This document shows, one piece after another, positions 9,378 to 17,745 of a stretch of DNA of 64,000 bases; within the stretch, counting starts at the first letter, position 1; every line of letters starts with the position of its first letter. A program made the position numbers and the translations under genes. The notes under the pieces are model-generated. The model did no database searches. It worked only from the letters and a program-made list of their open reading frames with translations, and had not been told where the DNA came from. This DNA is from Paenarthrobacter aurescens (GTDB lineage Bacteria; Actinomycetota; Actinomycetes; Actinomycetales; Micrococcaceae): NCBI RefSeq assembly GCF_025421775.1, contig NZ_JAOEFX010000011.1, forward strand, positions 124,001-188,000. The letters are read 5' to 3'.

Positions 9378-9905
9378 GTGATTGAGTGGTTATTGGTTCT
9401 GGTTCAGGTTCCCGCACAGCCATCCAGGTACCGGGTGGCGGTTTGGCGCGAGCTCCGGCGGATCGGCGCGGTTCCGTTGTCGCCCGGAACCTGGGTGCTT
9501 CCTTCGCATCCCGCATTCGAGGAAGGACTGGCCCGGGCTGAGGAGCTCGTAGCCAAGGGCAGGGGGTCCTGGACGCTTGTCGATGCCGCCCCGAGGAACC
9601 TGGGGGCGGATACTTTCAGGAGCGCCTATGAAGCTGCCCGTCTGGAGGAATGGGCCGAGTTCATGGCTGACTGCGGAAAGTTTGAGCAGGAAATTGCCAA
9701 GGAGATCTCACGGGAAAAGTTCACTTTCGCTGAACTCGAGGAAGAGGAGCAGAGCCTGGAACGCCTCAGGCGATGGTTCCGGGAGCTGAAATCGCGGGAC
9801 GTCCTGCACCTTCCGCAGGCGGGGGAGGCCTCTGACCAGCTGGCAGGCTGCACGGCCGCGTTGGAGGGCTACGCAGCCATGGTCTATGACGTGACGCTGC
9901 CCTAA
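9378..9905 (+). CDS. ChrB N-terminal-domain-like protein (stand-alone)
   Basis: A 175-residue protein matching the N-terminal domain of chromate resistance protein ChrB: it begins LLVLVQVPAQPSRYRVAVWRELR and continues with GAVPLSPGTWVLP, the diagnostic start of the family. The C-terminal chrB domain is absent, as in Arthrobacter species where the two halves are separate genes. The middle is a Glu-rich helical region. ChrB proteins act as chromate-responsive regulators in other bacteria; this one is placed to control the divergent MFS gene and itself through the shared palindrome. No chrA chromate transporter is in the window, so the true inducer is open. The GTG start is probably leaderless. 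Confidence 0.8.
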   Translation: MIEWLLVLVQVPAQPSRYRVAVWRELRRIGAVPLSPGTWVLPSHPAFEEGLARAEELVAKGRGSWTLVDAAPRNLGADTFRSAYEAARLEEWAEFMADCGKFEQEIAKEISREKFTFAELEEEEQSLERLRRWFRELKSRDVLHLPQAGEASDQLAGCTAALEGYAAMVYDVTLP

Positions 9906-9934
9906 TAGATCGCCGGGTCGGCTGGATCGCCGGG

Positions 9935-10921
9935 TTAGCCGAGCAGTCCCGGCACGATGAGCAGCGCGGTCGGCACTGCAAGCAGCATCGCTGATACCAC
10001 CAGGACCATGACCCGCAGACCTTTGGTGAGCGGCGGCTGGGGCGAGAGAAGCCGGCTGACGCGTGACGCCGTCGTGCGCGGTGAGTCAGCACCGCCGGTG
10101 GCGCTGACGCCGTTACCTTCGACGACGGCCCCGCCCGCGTTGAGTGCCGGCGCGCCGATAGCGGGCTGCGAGTTTCCGCTGGCGACGATCGCGATGGCCT
10201 TGATGAGTGTCCCCTTGCTCTCGGTGCGGAGCGCAACGTCGTCGGCCAACATCTCAATCAGGGAGTTCACGGCCGTTTGGGCCAGCCGGGTGGTGGGGAA
10301 CCAAGGCAGCGCCTGCCGCCAGGCGGCGAAGGCCCAGAGCAGGAGGTCGTGACGCTGGGAAAGATGGGCGTTTTCGTGGATGAGGACAGCCCTGAGTTCG
10401 GCCGGTTCGAGGGCTGCCATGAGGCCGTCGGAGAGTACTGTCACGGATCGCGCGCCGCCCGGCAGGCAATACGCCACGGGGGAGTCGTGGTTGATCACCA
10501 CGGTGCCGGGTCCGTCGTCTGAGGGTGATGCGAGCAGGGCCAGCAGTTCGCGGTGCCGCCTCCGCTGGCGTTCAATTTTGTAGTAGGTCAGGAGCAGTGT
10601 GAAGACCAGGTGCGCGGTCAGCAGGGCCGCTGCGGAGAGCGCAAAGAGGTGCCAGAACCCCAGTGCGGTGGTGGGTTCGTTGTTGAAGACCATGCCGGCC
10701 AGGCCCTTGAGTCCCGCAATGAGGTTGTCCCCAATGGGCTCGAGGCCGTAGACCAGCATGGCGCCAATCATGGATAAGCCACCGGCGAGGGCGATCGCCT
10801 GCCATAGCACCATGGCCGTGAAGGGAGAACGTGCCGGCCATTGTGCGCGCGAGAGCAGGACGGGCACCGGCCACGCCAGAATCAATGCCAGGACCGCAAG
10901 CAGGTATGAGGTCCAGAACAT
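9935..10921 (-). CDS. M56 family membrane metallopeptidase (BlaR1/MecR1-like, no sensor domain)
   Basis: A 328-residue membrane protein with hydrophobic segments near residues 4-24, 34-60 and 92-114, a zinc protease motif HENAH at 182-186 followed by the third-ligand region (E223 in LIEMLADD), and a C-terminal membrane segment near 300-325. This is the protease half of BlaR1/MecR1; the extracellular penicillin-binding sensor domain of those roughly 580-residue proteins is missing. In BlaR/BlaI systems the protease relieves repression by removing BlaI. The gene follows a BlaI-type repressor by 5 nt, so they form an operon. What it senses cannot be read from the sequence. Confidence 0.88.
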   Translation of the reverse strand: MFWTSYLLAVLALILAWPVPVLLSRAQWPARSPFTAMVLWQAIALAGGLSMIGAMLVYGLEPIGDNLIAGLKGLAGMVFNNEPTTALGFWHLFALSAAALLTAHLVFTLLLTYYKIERQRRRHRELLALLASPSDDGPGTVVINHDSPVAYCLPGGARSVTVLSDGLMAALEPAELRAVLIHENAHLSQRHDLLLWAFAAWRQALPWFPTTRLAQTAVNSLIEMLADDVALRTESKGTLIKAIAIVASGNSQPAIGAPALNAGGAVVEGNGVSATGGADSPRTTASRVSRLLSPQPPLTKGLRVMVLVVSAMLLAVPTALLIVPGLLG

Positions 10922-10926
10922 AGTGG

Positions 10927-11313
10927 CTAATTGTAGCCGAGCAGTTTGCGCAGGGTAGCGGCTTCACTTTCGGTGACGGAACCAATGAAGCGGGCCAGGA
11001 CGGCCTCGCGGTCCGGAGCTGAGCCCAGGACTTCATGCATGAGTTCGGCGGTGTGGTCCGCGCGGCTGGAAACGGCTTGGTAGCGGTGCGGACGCGTTCC
11101 GCGTTCCCGCTCTACCAGGCCCTTTTTCTCCAGGCGCGAAAGCACGGTGAGGACCGTGGTCACTGCCAGGTCCTTGCCTTGATGACCCGCGGTGCCGTCG
11201 CCGGCCTCGGAGTCCTGCGCCAGAAGATCGCGCAGTGTGTTGGCAGTTGCAGCCTCCTGGCCTGCCCAGAGCAGATCCATCACTGCCCGTTCCAGTTCCC
11301 CAAGACTTGCCAT
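10927..11313 (-). CDS. BlaI/MecI/CopY family transcriptional repressor
   Basis: A 128-residue winged-helix repressor. The N-terminal helices (LGELERAVMDLLWAGQ), the recognition region (VTTVLTVLSRLEKKGLVERE) and the C-terminal dimerisation helices (ELMHEVLGSAPDREAVLARF) match the BlaI/MecI/CopY family. These proteins bind short palindromes as dimers and are inactivated by a partner M56 protease, encoded here 5 nt downstream. The ATG is preceded by GAAGGTAGGGA. A palindrome of the expected type lies about 100 bp upstream and two more lie in front of divergent cydA, so it probably represses itself and the cytochrome bd operon. No beta-lactamase gene is nearby. Confidence 0.9.
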   Translation of the reverse strand: MASLGELERAVMDLLWAGQEAATANTLRDLLAQDSEAGDGTAGHQGKDLAVTTVLTVLSRLEKKGLVERERGTRPHRYQAVSSRADHTAELMHEVLGSAPDREAVLARFIGSVTESEAATLRKLLGYN

Positions 11314-11411
11314 CGATACGTCCCTACCTTCCGCTTTCCGGTGCAGGGTGACTGCTCCCGGAAGCGATGATCCAACATTCCACCATAAATCTACCGCTTT
11401 TCAGGCCTTCA

Positions 11412-11428
11412 TTCTACGTGAGGTAGAA
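11412..11428. promoter_or_regulatory. BlaI-type operator copy 1 (regulator side)
   Basis: TTCTACGTGAGGTAGAA has perfect 6-bp arms TTCTAC and GTAGAA around 5 nt. It is about 100 bp upstream of the repressor gene and shares its arms with the two copies before cydA. Confidence 0.7.
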
Positions 11429-11510
11429 CTATCGGCGCGCCGTGCGTGAAAGGGAGCCCTTGCGCGTGGCTGACGCCACTTGAAGAATGGATTTCGTCGC
11501 CCGCCATTTG

Positions 11511-11527
11511 TTCTACACTGTGTAGAA
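11511..11527. promoter_or_regulatory. BlaI-type operator copy 2 (cydA side)
   Basis: TTCTACACTGTGTAGAA is a perfect palindrome with 8-bp arms. It lies 66 bp before the cydA start codon; its centre is 25 bp from that of the next copy. Confidence 0.75.
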
Positions 11528-11535
11528 GAGAAGTT

Positions 11536-11552
11536 TTCTACGCTACGTAGAA
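11536..11552. promoter_or_regulatory. BlaI-type operator copy 3 (cydA side)
   Basis: TTCTACGCTACGTAGAA has 7-bp arms and ends 41 bp before the cydA start. The TACGCT inside it could be the cydA -10 box, in which case repressor binding would block it directly. The rest of the 11314-11593 interval shows no Rex-type TTGTG-N6-CACAA site. Confidence 0.72.
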
Positions 11553-11593
11553 GTAACGTCATCGTACTCCGGTCCGCCGTACAAAGGACAGCC

Positions 11594-13192
11594 ATGGACG
11601 CCTTGGAAATCGCACGCTGGCAATTCGGTATCACTACCGTCTACCACTTCATGATGGTGCCGCTCACTATCGGCCTCGGCCTGGTGGTGGCCATCATCCA
11701 GACCATTTGGTACCGCACGGGCAAGCCCGAGTACCTGCGGATGACCAAGTTCTGGGGAAAGCTCTTCCTCATCAACTTCATCATGGGCGTAGCCACGGGA
11801 ATTGTGCAGGAATTCCAGTTCGGCATGGCATGGAGCGAGTACAGCCGGTTCGTCGGCGATGTCTTCGGCGCACCGCTGGCCCTCGAAGCCCTGCTGGCAT
11901 TCTTCGTGGAATCCACATTCCTGGGACTGTGGATCTTCGGCTGGAAGCAGCTCAAGCGCGGCGTCCACCTGGCCTGCCTGTGGATCGCCGTCATCGGCTC
12001 CGTCTTCTCCGCCTACTTCATCATCGTGGCCAACTCCTGGATGCAGCACCCCGTGGGCGTGGAAATGGTGGACGGCAGGCCCGTGATGACGGACGCCTGG
12101 GCAGTATTTACCAACAACACTGCGTTGGTGGCCGTGCCGCACACCCTCTTCGGTGCACTTGCTGTTGCCGGAGCCTTCCTGCTGGGCATCGCCTGGTACC
12201 ACCTGTGGCGCCGCCGCCACGACGGCATTGACGTGGTAGGCGCGGACGGCAAACTGATTCCCGGCGAAGCAGCCATCCCGGGCCGCGACAAGGCCGACTA
12301 CACGGTGTGGATGAAGTCTCTCAGGATCGGTGCAGTAGTGGCCATGATCTCCTTCGCGGGAACTGCCATCACGGGTGACCTCCAGGGCAAACTTATGTTC
12401 GAGCAACAGCCCATGAAGATGGCTGCCGCTGAAGCTGCTTGCCACGACGGCACGGGTTTCTCGGTCCTGAGCGTGGGCAACCTGGGCGCAACGAACTGCG
12501 ACGACATTGTGGCGGTCATCGAAGTCCCCGGCATTCTTTCCTTCCTCGCCAAGGGTGACTTCACCACCGAGGTGAAGGGCGTCAACAGCCTGCTGGGCGA
12601 GTACAAGGAAAAGTACGGAACCCACCTCCCGGACAACCCGCTGTACGGCGACCGCGCGGGACAGGAAATCCAGTACGTGCCCGTAATGGAAGTGACCTAC
12701 TGGGGCTTCCGAATGATGATCGGCTTCGGCGGGATCGCCGCGTTTGCGGCCCTGCTGGCTCTGTGGGTGACCCGCAAGGGCGTAGTGCCGCAATCGAAGT
12801 GGCTCATGCGCCTCGCTGTCTTTGGCATCCTCGCACCCTTCGGCGCCAACGCCGCGGGCTGGATCTTCACTGAAATGGGCCGGCAACCGTTCGTGGTGGC
12901 GCCCAATCCGGACATGAACGGCATCGATCAAGTGTTCATGTTCACTGCTGCCGCCGTGTCACCGGGGGTCAGCGCTGGTGAGCTCATGACTTCGCTGGTG
13001 GTCCTCACCGCCATCTATGCCGTGCTGTTGGTGGTTGAGGTGAAGCTCCTGGTCAAGTACGTCCGCGGTGGCGTCGCTTCGGCGATGCCGGAGCTTGCCC
13101 ATGCCAAGGACTCCGACGACCAACGCGACAAGAATGACGACGGCACCGGCCCGGACAAGTCCGGCGACGACGTCCTGGCATTCGCCTACTAG
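11594..13192 (+). CDS. cydA: Cytochrome bd ubiquinol/menaquinol oxidase subunit I
   Basis: Catalytic subunit of the bd-type terminal oxidase, which oxidises quinol and reduces oxygen with high affinity and without proton pumping. The 532-residue membrane protein has the heme b595 ligand region (ITTVYHFMMVP, His18), a second heme ligand in VAVPHTLFGAL, the b558 methionine region WGFRMMIGFGG, the GRQP motif (EMGRQPFVV) and a short Q-loop (VPGILSFLAKGDF). A hydrophilic Asp/Lys tail ends it. The ATG at 11594 follows AAAGGA; an in-frame reading to 11480 runs through the operators and is not coding. First gene of the cydA-cydB-cydDC operon. Confidence 0.95.
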   Translation: MDALEIARWQFGITTVYHFMMVPLTIGLGLVVAIIQTIWYRTGKPEYLRMTKFWGKLFLINFIMGVATGIVQEFQFGMAWSEYSRFVGDVFGAPLALEALLAFFVESTFLGLWIFGWKQLKRGVHLACLWIAVIGSVFSAYFIIVANSWMQHPVGVEMVDGRPVMTDAWAVFTNNTALVAVPHTLFGALAVAGAFLLGIAWYHLWRRRHDGIDVVGADGKLIPGEAAIPGRDKADYTVWMKSLRIGAVVAMISFAGTAITGDLQGKLMFEQQPMKMAAAEAACHDGTGFSVLSVGNLGATNCDDIVAVIEVPGILSFLAKGDFTTEVKGVNSLLGEYKEKYGTHLPDNPLYGDRAGQEIQYVPVMEVTYWGFRMMIGFGGIAAFAALLALWVTRKGVVPQSKWLMRLAVFGILAPFGANAAGWIFTEMGRQPFVVAPNPDMNGIDQVFMFTAAAVSPGVSAGELMTSLVVLTAIYAVLLVVEVKLLVKYVRGGVASAMPELAHAKDSDDQRDKNDDGTGPDKSGDDVLAFAY

Positions 13193-13211
13193 AAGCCAAG
13201 GGAAACTGACA

Positions 13212-14333
13212 ATGGAACTGTTGCCAACCATCTGGTTCGTGGCCATCGCGGTGTTGTGGACCGGTTATCTCTTCCTGGAAGGTTTTGACCTCGGCGTCGG
13301 CATGCTCATGAAGCTGTTCGCCAGGAACAACACTGACCGCCGGGTGCTGCTGAACACCATCGGCCCTGTTTGGGATGGCAATGAGGTGTGGTTGCTCACC
13401 GCGGCCGGAGCCACCTTCGCTGCCTTCCCCCTCTGGTACGCCTCGCTGTTCTCGGCGCTCTACCTCCCGCTCCTGGCAGTCCTGGCAGCGTTGATCTTCA
13501 GGGCAGTCGCCTTCGAATACCGCGGCAAGGTGGACTCCGAGCGCTGGCGTAACCGCTGGGATTGGGCGATCGCCATCGGGTCATTCGGTGCAGCCTTCGG
13601 GATCGGCGCCGCCCTGGCCCTGACAACCACCGGTCTGCCCCTTAACGCCAACGGTGACCGCAGCGGCGGCCCGATGTCCTGGTTCAGCGGCTATGCACTC
13701 CTTGGTGGCTTCGGTGTGGTGGCGTTCGCGCTGGTTCACGCCTTGGCGTTCCTTGCCTTGAAGACCGACGGCGACGTGCGGCACCGTGCCCGCAGCTGGT
13801 TCGTGCGGTTGGTTCCTGTTGCCGTGTTGCCGATGTTCGGCTGGATGGTGGCTGTCCAGTTCCTCAGCGGGAAACCGTGGACGTGGGCCCTGGTGGCTGC
13901 CGCCGTTGTGGCCGTCGTCCTGGCATGGACCCTGGCCCGGGCAGGGTCGGAGGGTCGCGCCTTTGGTGCCCTCGGTGCATTCATCGTCTGCGCCACGGCC
14001 TCGATTTTCGGCGCCGCCTTCCCAGTGGTCATCCCTTCCACCATCGACCCAGCCTTCAACCTGACCGTCAGCAACGCCTCATCCTCGGACTACACGCTGG
14101 GACTGATGAGCATCGTTGCCGCAGTGGGGCTTCCGCTGGTGATCGCCTACCAGTCCTGGACGTACTGGGTCTTCCGGCGGCGTGTCAGCGCGGCCCATAT
14201 CCCTGAAGCCCATGGCTTCCTTCCAGCGATCGCAGCCAAGGTTCTGATTTCCAAAGACAGCCAGGTATCCAAAGACAGCCCGGTATCCAAGGGCAGCCCG
14301 GAGAAAACCGCCTCAAACCCATCGGGAGACTAG
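13212..14333 (+). CDS. cydB: Cytochrome bd oxidase subunit II
   Basis: Second integral subunit of the bd oxidase, 373 residues with about eight or nine membrane segments. The start (LPTIWFVAIAVLWTGYLFL, then EGFDLGVGM) and the segment TIGPVWDGNEVWLL are family hallmarks. AAGGGAA lies about 7 nt before the ATG, 19 nt after cydA. The extreme C-terminus is unusual: three 18-bp DNA repeats encode a hydrophilic tail of SKDSQV/SKDSPV/SKGSPE units that is outside the conserved fold. It is followed after 7 nt by cydDC, so the four functions are co-transcribed. Confidence 0.95.
   Translation: MELLPTIWFVAIAVLWTGYLFLEGFDLGVGMLMKLFARNNTDRRVLLNTIGPVWDGNEVWLLTAAGATFAAFPLWYASLFSALYLPLLAVLAALIFRAVAFEYRGKVDSERWRNRWDWAIAIGSFGAAFGIGAALALTTTGLPLNANGDRSGGPMSWFSGYALLGGFGVVAFALVHALAFLALKTDGDVRHRARSWFVRLVPVAVLPMFGWMVAVQFLSGKPWTWALVAAAVVAVVLAWTLARAGSEGRAFGALGAFIVCATASIFGAAFPVVIPSTIDPAFNLTVSNASSSDYTLGLMSIVAAVGLPLVIAYQSWTYWVFRRRVSAAHIPEAHGFLPAIAAKVLISKDSQVSKDSPVSKGSPEKTASNPSGD
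14248..14301 (+). repeat. Three 18-bp tandem repeats inside the cydB 3' end
   Basis: Units at 14248-14265, 14266-14283 and 14284-14301 share the pattern TATCCAAAGACAGCCCGG with a few substitutions. Because the unit is a multiple of three it lengthens the C-terminal tail without a frameshift. Confidence 0.85.
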
Positions 14334-14340
14334 CCGCCTC

Positions 14341-17300
14341 ATGAAACCCGTCTTCCCCTCCGGTCCGGCCACACGATCGGCACTTTATTCCATCGGCCTG
14401 CTGTCCGCGCTCAAAGCCCTGTCGCTGGTACTCATGGCCCAGGCGGTCGCGGGGATGCTTGCAGGGCTCGCCTCTGGATCCGGAGACTGGGACAGCGGGC
14501 TCGTCTGGGGTGCCGTGGGCGCAGTCCTGAGGTCCTTGACGGTATGGGGCCAAGGCATCGCTTCGAGACGGGCAGCCCTCGGCGTCAAAGAGGAGTTGCG
14601 GGCGCAGCTGATGCGGCGCTCGCTTGCTGACGGCTCGTCGCCGGTGGAGGGAATGAACGACGGCGGCCTGGCGATCCTCGCGACGCGCGGCCTCGACGCG
14701 CTGGACGACTACTACACCCAATATCTGCCCGCCTTGGTGAACTGCGTTACGGTGCCGCTGTTGATCGGTGCCCGCATCCTTTTCGCCGACTGGGTCAGTG
14801 CAGTGGTGATCGTCCTGACTGTTCCGTTGGTGCCACTGTTCATGGTCTTGATTGGCCGGCACACCGAGGACAGTGTCAGGGACGCACAAACCACGCTCCG
14901 GAAACTGTCCGGCCATATCCTCGAACTGGCCAAAGGCCTGCCTGTCCTGGTGGGGCTGGGCCGCGCCAGCGAACAACGCGCAGCCTTGGAGGACATTTCA
15001 GAGCAATACCGGGTCCGGACCATGGGCACCCTCCGTACGGCGTTCCTGTCAGCTCTTGCACTCGAACTCATTGCAACCATCTCAGTGGCCGTGGTGGCCG
15101 TATTCATCGGGGTCCGGCTTGTAGCAGGGGATATGGCCCTGGAAGCCGGCCTCCTGGCGCTCATCCTTGCCCCTGACTGCTACCTGCCCCTGAGGGAACT
15201 CGGCACCGCACACCACGCCAGCGACGACGGCCGGGCCGCCCTCGAAACCACCAACGCCGTGCTGGACGCCCCCACGCAGCAGCGGGTGACCAGTGCAAAG
15301 GCCGGCACGGGCCCTACCGACGTAGTGGTGACAAATCTGTCGGTGACTTACCAAGGAAGGTCCGCGCCCGCCGTCGGGCCTCTCGACTTCATTGCGCCGC
15401 AAGGAAGCATCACAGCCCTGGACGGCGACAGCGGCGCCGGCAAGAGTACTGTCCTTGGGGTTCTCACGGGACTTATCAAGCAGGGGCCCGGGGCCAATAT
15501 CACGGGGACGGTGGCCGGAGTGGCGCCCGGGACCGTGGCCTGGGTGCCGCAGCACCCGGTCATGGTCGCCGACACCGTGCGACAGGAGATTGAGCTGTAT
15601 CTGGAAGGCCTTGGAGGCGACGTCCCCGCGGCCATGGAGCGCGTCCTCCGCAAGGCCTCTGCGGGTCACCTGGCAGCCAAGCATCCCGCCGAACTTAGTC
15701 CAGGCGAACTGCGTCGCGTCGCTCTTGCCCGTGGCCTTGCCCGGCTGGAAGTGGGCGCCACGCTGTTGCTGCTTGACGAGCCCACCGCTCACCTGGACCA
15801 GCACTCCGCCAGCGTGGTGCGTCACGCCATCGAATCCCTCCGCGGTTCGACCACTGTGATCCTGGTGGCCCATGACGCCGCCACCAGGGCGCTCGCCGAC
15901 CACATTGTGCCTGTGGGCGACAAGCGTCACCAAAGCGCGCCCACCCCGGTGCGGGCGAGCGTCGGGCGCGTGCTGGGAGTGGCGGACACAGAGTCGGCCG
16001 CGGTGGAGTCCGTCAAGACCGCCATCAACACACCTGATGGCAACAGCAGCCGGAAACGACTGCTGGGTGTACTGAAACCCGTCCGCTGGAAGTTTGCCGC
16101 TGCCGGCGTGGTGGCTGTCCTTGCCGCGCTGTTCGCTGTGGCACTCTCCGGACTGTCCGGCTGGCTCATCATCAGGGCCAGCGAACAGCCGCCCATCCTC
16201 TATCTGCTGGGTGCGATCGTAGGCGTCAGGTTCTTTGGCATAGGCAGGGCAGTTCTCCGCTATTGCGAGCGTCTCTTGACCCACGACGCAGTGTTTGCCG
16301 CCATGACCCGCCTTCGTGGCGCACTGTGGGCAACATTGAGCCGCAGGGCGCTGTCCCTCCGCCGCCTGCTGCAGGGCGGTAACGTCCTGGGTTCCATCGT
16401 GGACGACGTCGACACACTCCGCGACCTGCTGCCGCGGGTCGCCCTTCCCCCTGTGACCGCAGTGGGGGTTGGCGGGGCGGCGATCATTGCCACCGCCATC
16501 GTTTTGCCCGCAGCGCTGCCCGCCGTGGTGATGGCATCCGTGCTTGGCCTGGCAGCCGCTCCGCTGCTTGCCGTCATGGCAGACCGGAACGCCGCCAGGG
16601 CCGAACAGCAAATGCGTTCGGTGGTGCTCCGGGGAGTCGCTGCGGCGCTGGACGCCCGGGCTGAACTCAGTGCCAACGGGGTGGGTGAACCCGTCCTTGA
16701 GTCACTGCGGACGAAAGACCGCGCGGCCACTCTCTCTGCCCAGCGCTCGGCGTGGGCGGAGGGTCTCGGCCAAGCGGTGATCGTCCTGGGCTGCGCCGTG
16801 GCAGCGCTGTGGGCCGGTGTCCTCGGCGCTGCCTCCGTACTCGACGGTTCTGTTGCCCCGGAGCTGGTAGCTGTGATCGTCCTGATGAACCTTGCCTTGG
16901 TTGAGGCCTTCGGCGGCATCGTGTCCGCGGTGCGCCAGGCCCCGGCGCTCGCAGCGGTCCTTGGCAGGGTGGCAGCGTCAGGAGCGTTGGACGCTCCCGT
17001 TGCGGCGGACCACGGGGAAGACGTCGACGGCGGCACGTTGCCGCTCCCTGACCGTCCCGGCAAAGCGGGGCTGGAGTTGAGCGGTGCGGCGGCTGCCTGG
17101 CCAGGGGGACCCAATGTCTTCGCCGGGCTCACGGCCGAAGCCGAACCTGGCCGCTGGCTTGCCGTGACAGGACCTTCCGGTGCTGGCAAGTCCACGCTCC
17201 TTTCCGTGCTGCTGGGCTTCCTGCCCCTCACGGAAGGAACGGCGAAACTAACGGGCACGGCAGCTTGGTGCCCGCAGGAGGCCCACCTGTTCGACTCGAC

Positions 17301-17736
17301 CATCCGGGGAAACCTCCTGTTGAGCCGGCCCGCGTCAGGGAAGCCCAGCGAGGACGACATGCACAAGGCGCTGGCCGACGTCGGCCTTGACACGTTGGTG
17401 AAGGCTTTGCCCGGCGGACTGGACGCACGCATCGGTCCCGGCGGTTCCTTCCTCAGCGGCGGTGAGCGGCAGCGGCTCGCCATGGCCCGAACGTTGCTGA
17501 CCGGAGCCTCCGTGTTGTTGCTGGATGAGCCAACAGCGCACCTTGACACCGGCGCAGCCCGGGAGATGATGGCGATTCTCCGAAAAGGGCTCAAGGACGT
17601 GACGGTTGTCCTCGTCACCCACAATCCAGAGGACATCGATCCCGCCGATGCCCGGCTCGAGCTGCCCGCGGCCCACTCGGCTGCGAGGCAAAGTGCGGGT
17701 GCGGCGGAGCTGGTGGGAAGGCCTACTCCTCAGTAG
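14341..17736 (+). CDS. cydDC: Fused thiol reductant ABC exporter CydD-CydC
   Basis: A single 1131-residue chain holding both halves of the heterodimeric ABC exporter needed for cytochrome bd assembly; in E. coli, CydDC moves cysteine and glutathione to the outside. Each half has a membrane domain and a nucleotide-binding domain: Walker A GDSGAGKST near residue 362 and GPSGAGKST near 943, signatures LSPGELRR near 454 and LSGGERQR near 1038, and Walker B LLLLDEPTAHLD / VLLLDEPTAHLD. The first signature is degenerate (LSPGE), which suggests unequal ATP sites. The ATG is 7 nt after the cydB stop with GGGAGA inside the cydB end as a likely ribosome-binding site. Confidence 0.93.
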   Translation: MKPVFPSGPATRSALYSIGLLSALKALSLVLMAQAVAGMLAGLASGSGDWDSGLVWGAVGAVLRSLTVWGQGIASRRAALGVKEELRAQLMRRSLADGSSPVEGMNDGGLAILATRGLDALDDYYTQYLPALVNCVTVPLLIGARILFADWVSAVVIVLTVPLVPLFMVLIGRHTEDSVRDAQTTLRKLSGHILELAKGLPVLVGLGRASEQRAALEDISEQYRVRTMGTLRTAFLSALALELIATISVAVVAVFIGVRLVAGDMALEAGLLALILAPDCYLPLRELGTAHHASDDGRAALETTNAVLDAPTQQRVTSAKAGTGPTDVVVTNLSVTYQGRSAPAVGPLDFIAPQGSITALDGDSGAGKSTVLGVLTGLIKQGPGANITGTVAGVAPGTVAWVPQHPVMVADTVRQEIELYLEGLGGDVPAAMERVLRKASAGHLAAKHPAELSPGELRRVALARGLARLEVGATLLLLDEPTAHLDQHSASVVRHAIESLRGSTTVILVAHDAATRALADHIVPVGDKRHQSAPTPVRASVGRVLGVADTESAAVESVKTAINTPDGNSSRKRLLGVLKPVRWKFAAAGVVAVLAALFAVALSGLSGWLIIRASEQPPILYLLGAIVGVRFFGIGRAVLRYCERLLTHDAVFAAMTRLRGALWATLSRRALSLRRLLQGGNVLGSIVDDVDTLRDLLPRVALPPVTAVGVGGAAIIATAIVLPAALPAVVMASVLGLAAAPLLAVMADRNAARAEQQMRSVVLRGVAAALDARAELSANGVGEPVLESLRTKDRAATLSAQRSAWAEGLGQAVIVLGCAVAALWAGVLGAASVLDGSVAPELVAVIVLMNLALVEAFGGIVSAVRQAPALAAVLGRVAASGALDAPVAADHGEDVDGGTLPLPDRPGKAGLELSGAAAAWPGGPNVFAGLTAEAEPGRWLAVTGPSGAGKSTLLSVLLGFLPLTEGTAKLTGTAAWCPQEAHLFDSTIRGNLLLSRPASGKPSEDDMHKALADVGLDTLVKALPGGLDARIGPGGSFLSGGERQRLAMARTLLTGASVLLLDEPTAHLDTGAAREMMAILRKGLKDVTVVLVTHNPEDIDPADARLELPAAHSAARQSAGAAELVGRPTPQ

Positions 17737-17739
17737 CCT
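17734..17739 (+). promoter_or_regulatory. -10 box of the GNAT gene, leaderless
   Basis: TAGCCT fits TANNNT and ends 6 nt before the ATG at 17746. Its first three bases are the cydDC stop codon. Confidence 0.45.
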
Positions 17740-17745
17740 GTTGGC

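Noticed and set aside
11430..11593. Rex (ROP-type) operator for cydA
   Set aside because: I looked for TTGTG-N6-CACAA and found no match in the interval.
11543..12931. 462-residue open frame on the minus strand across cydA
   Set aside because: It lies fully antisense to a gene with clear heme-ligand and GRQP motifs; its His/Glu-rich composition is that of a frame shadow in high-GC DNA.
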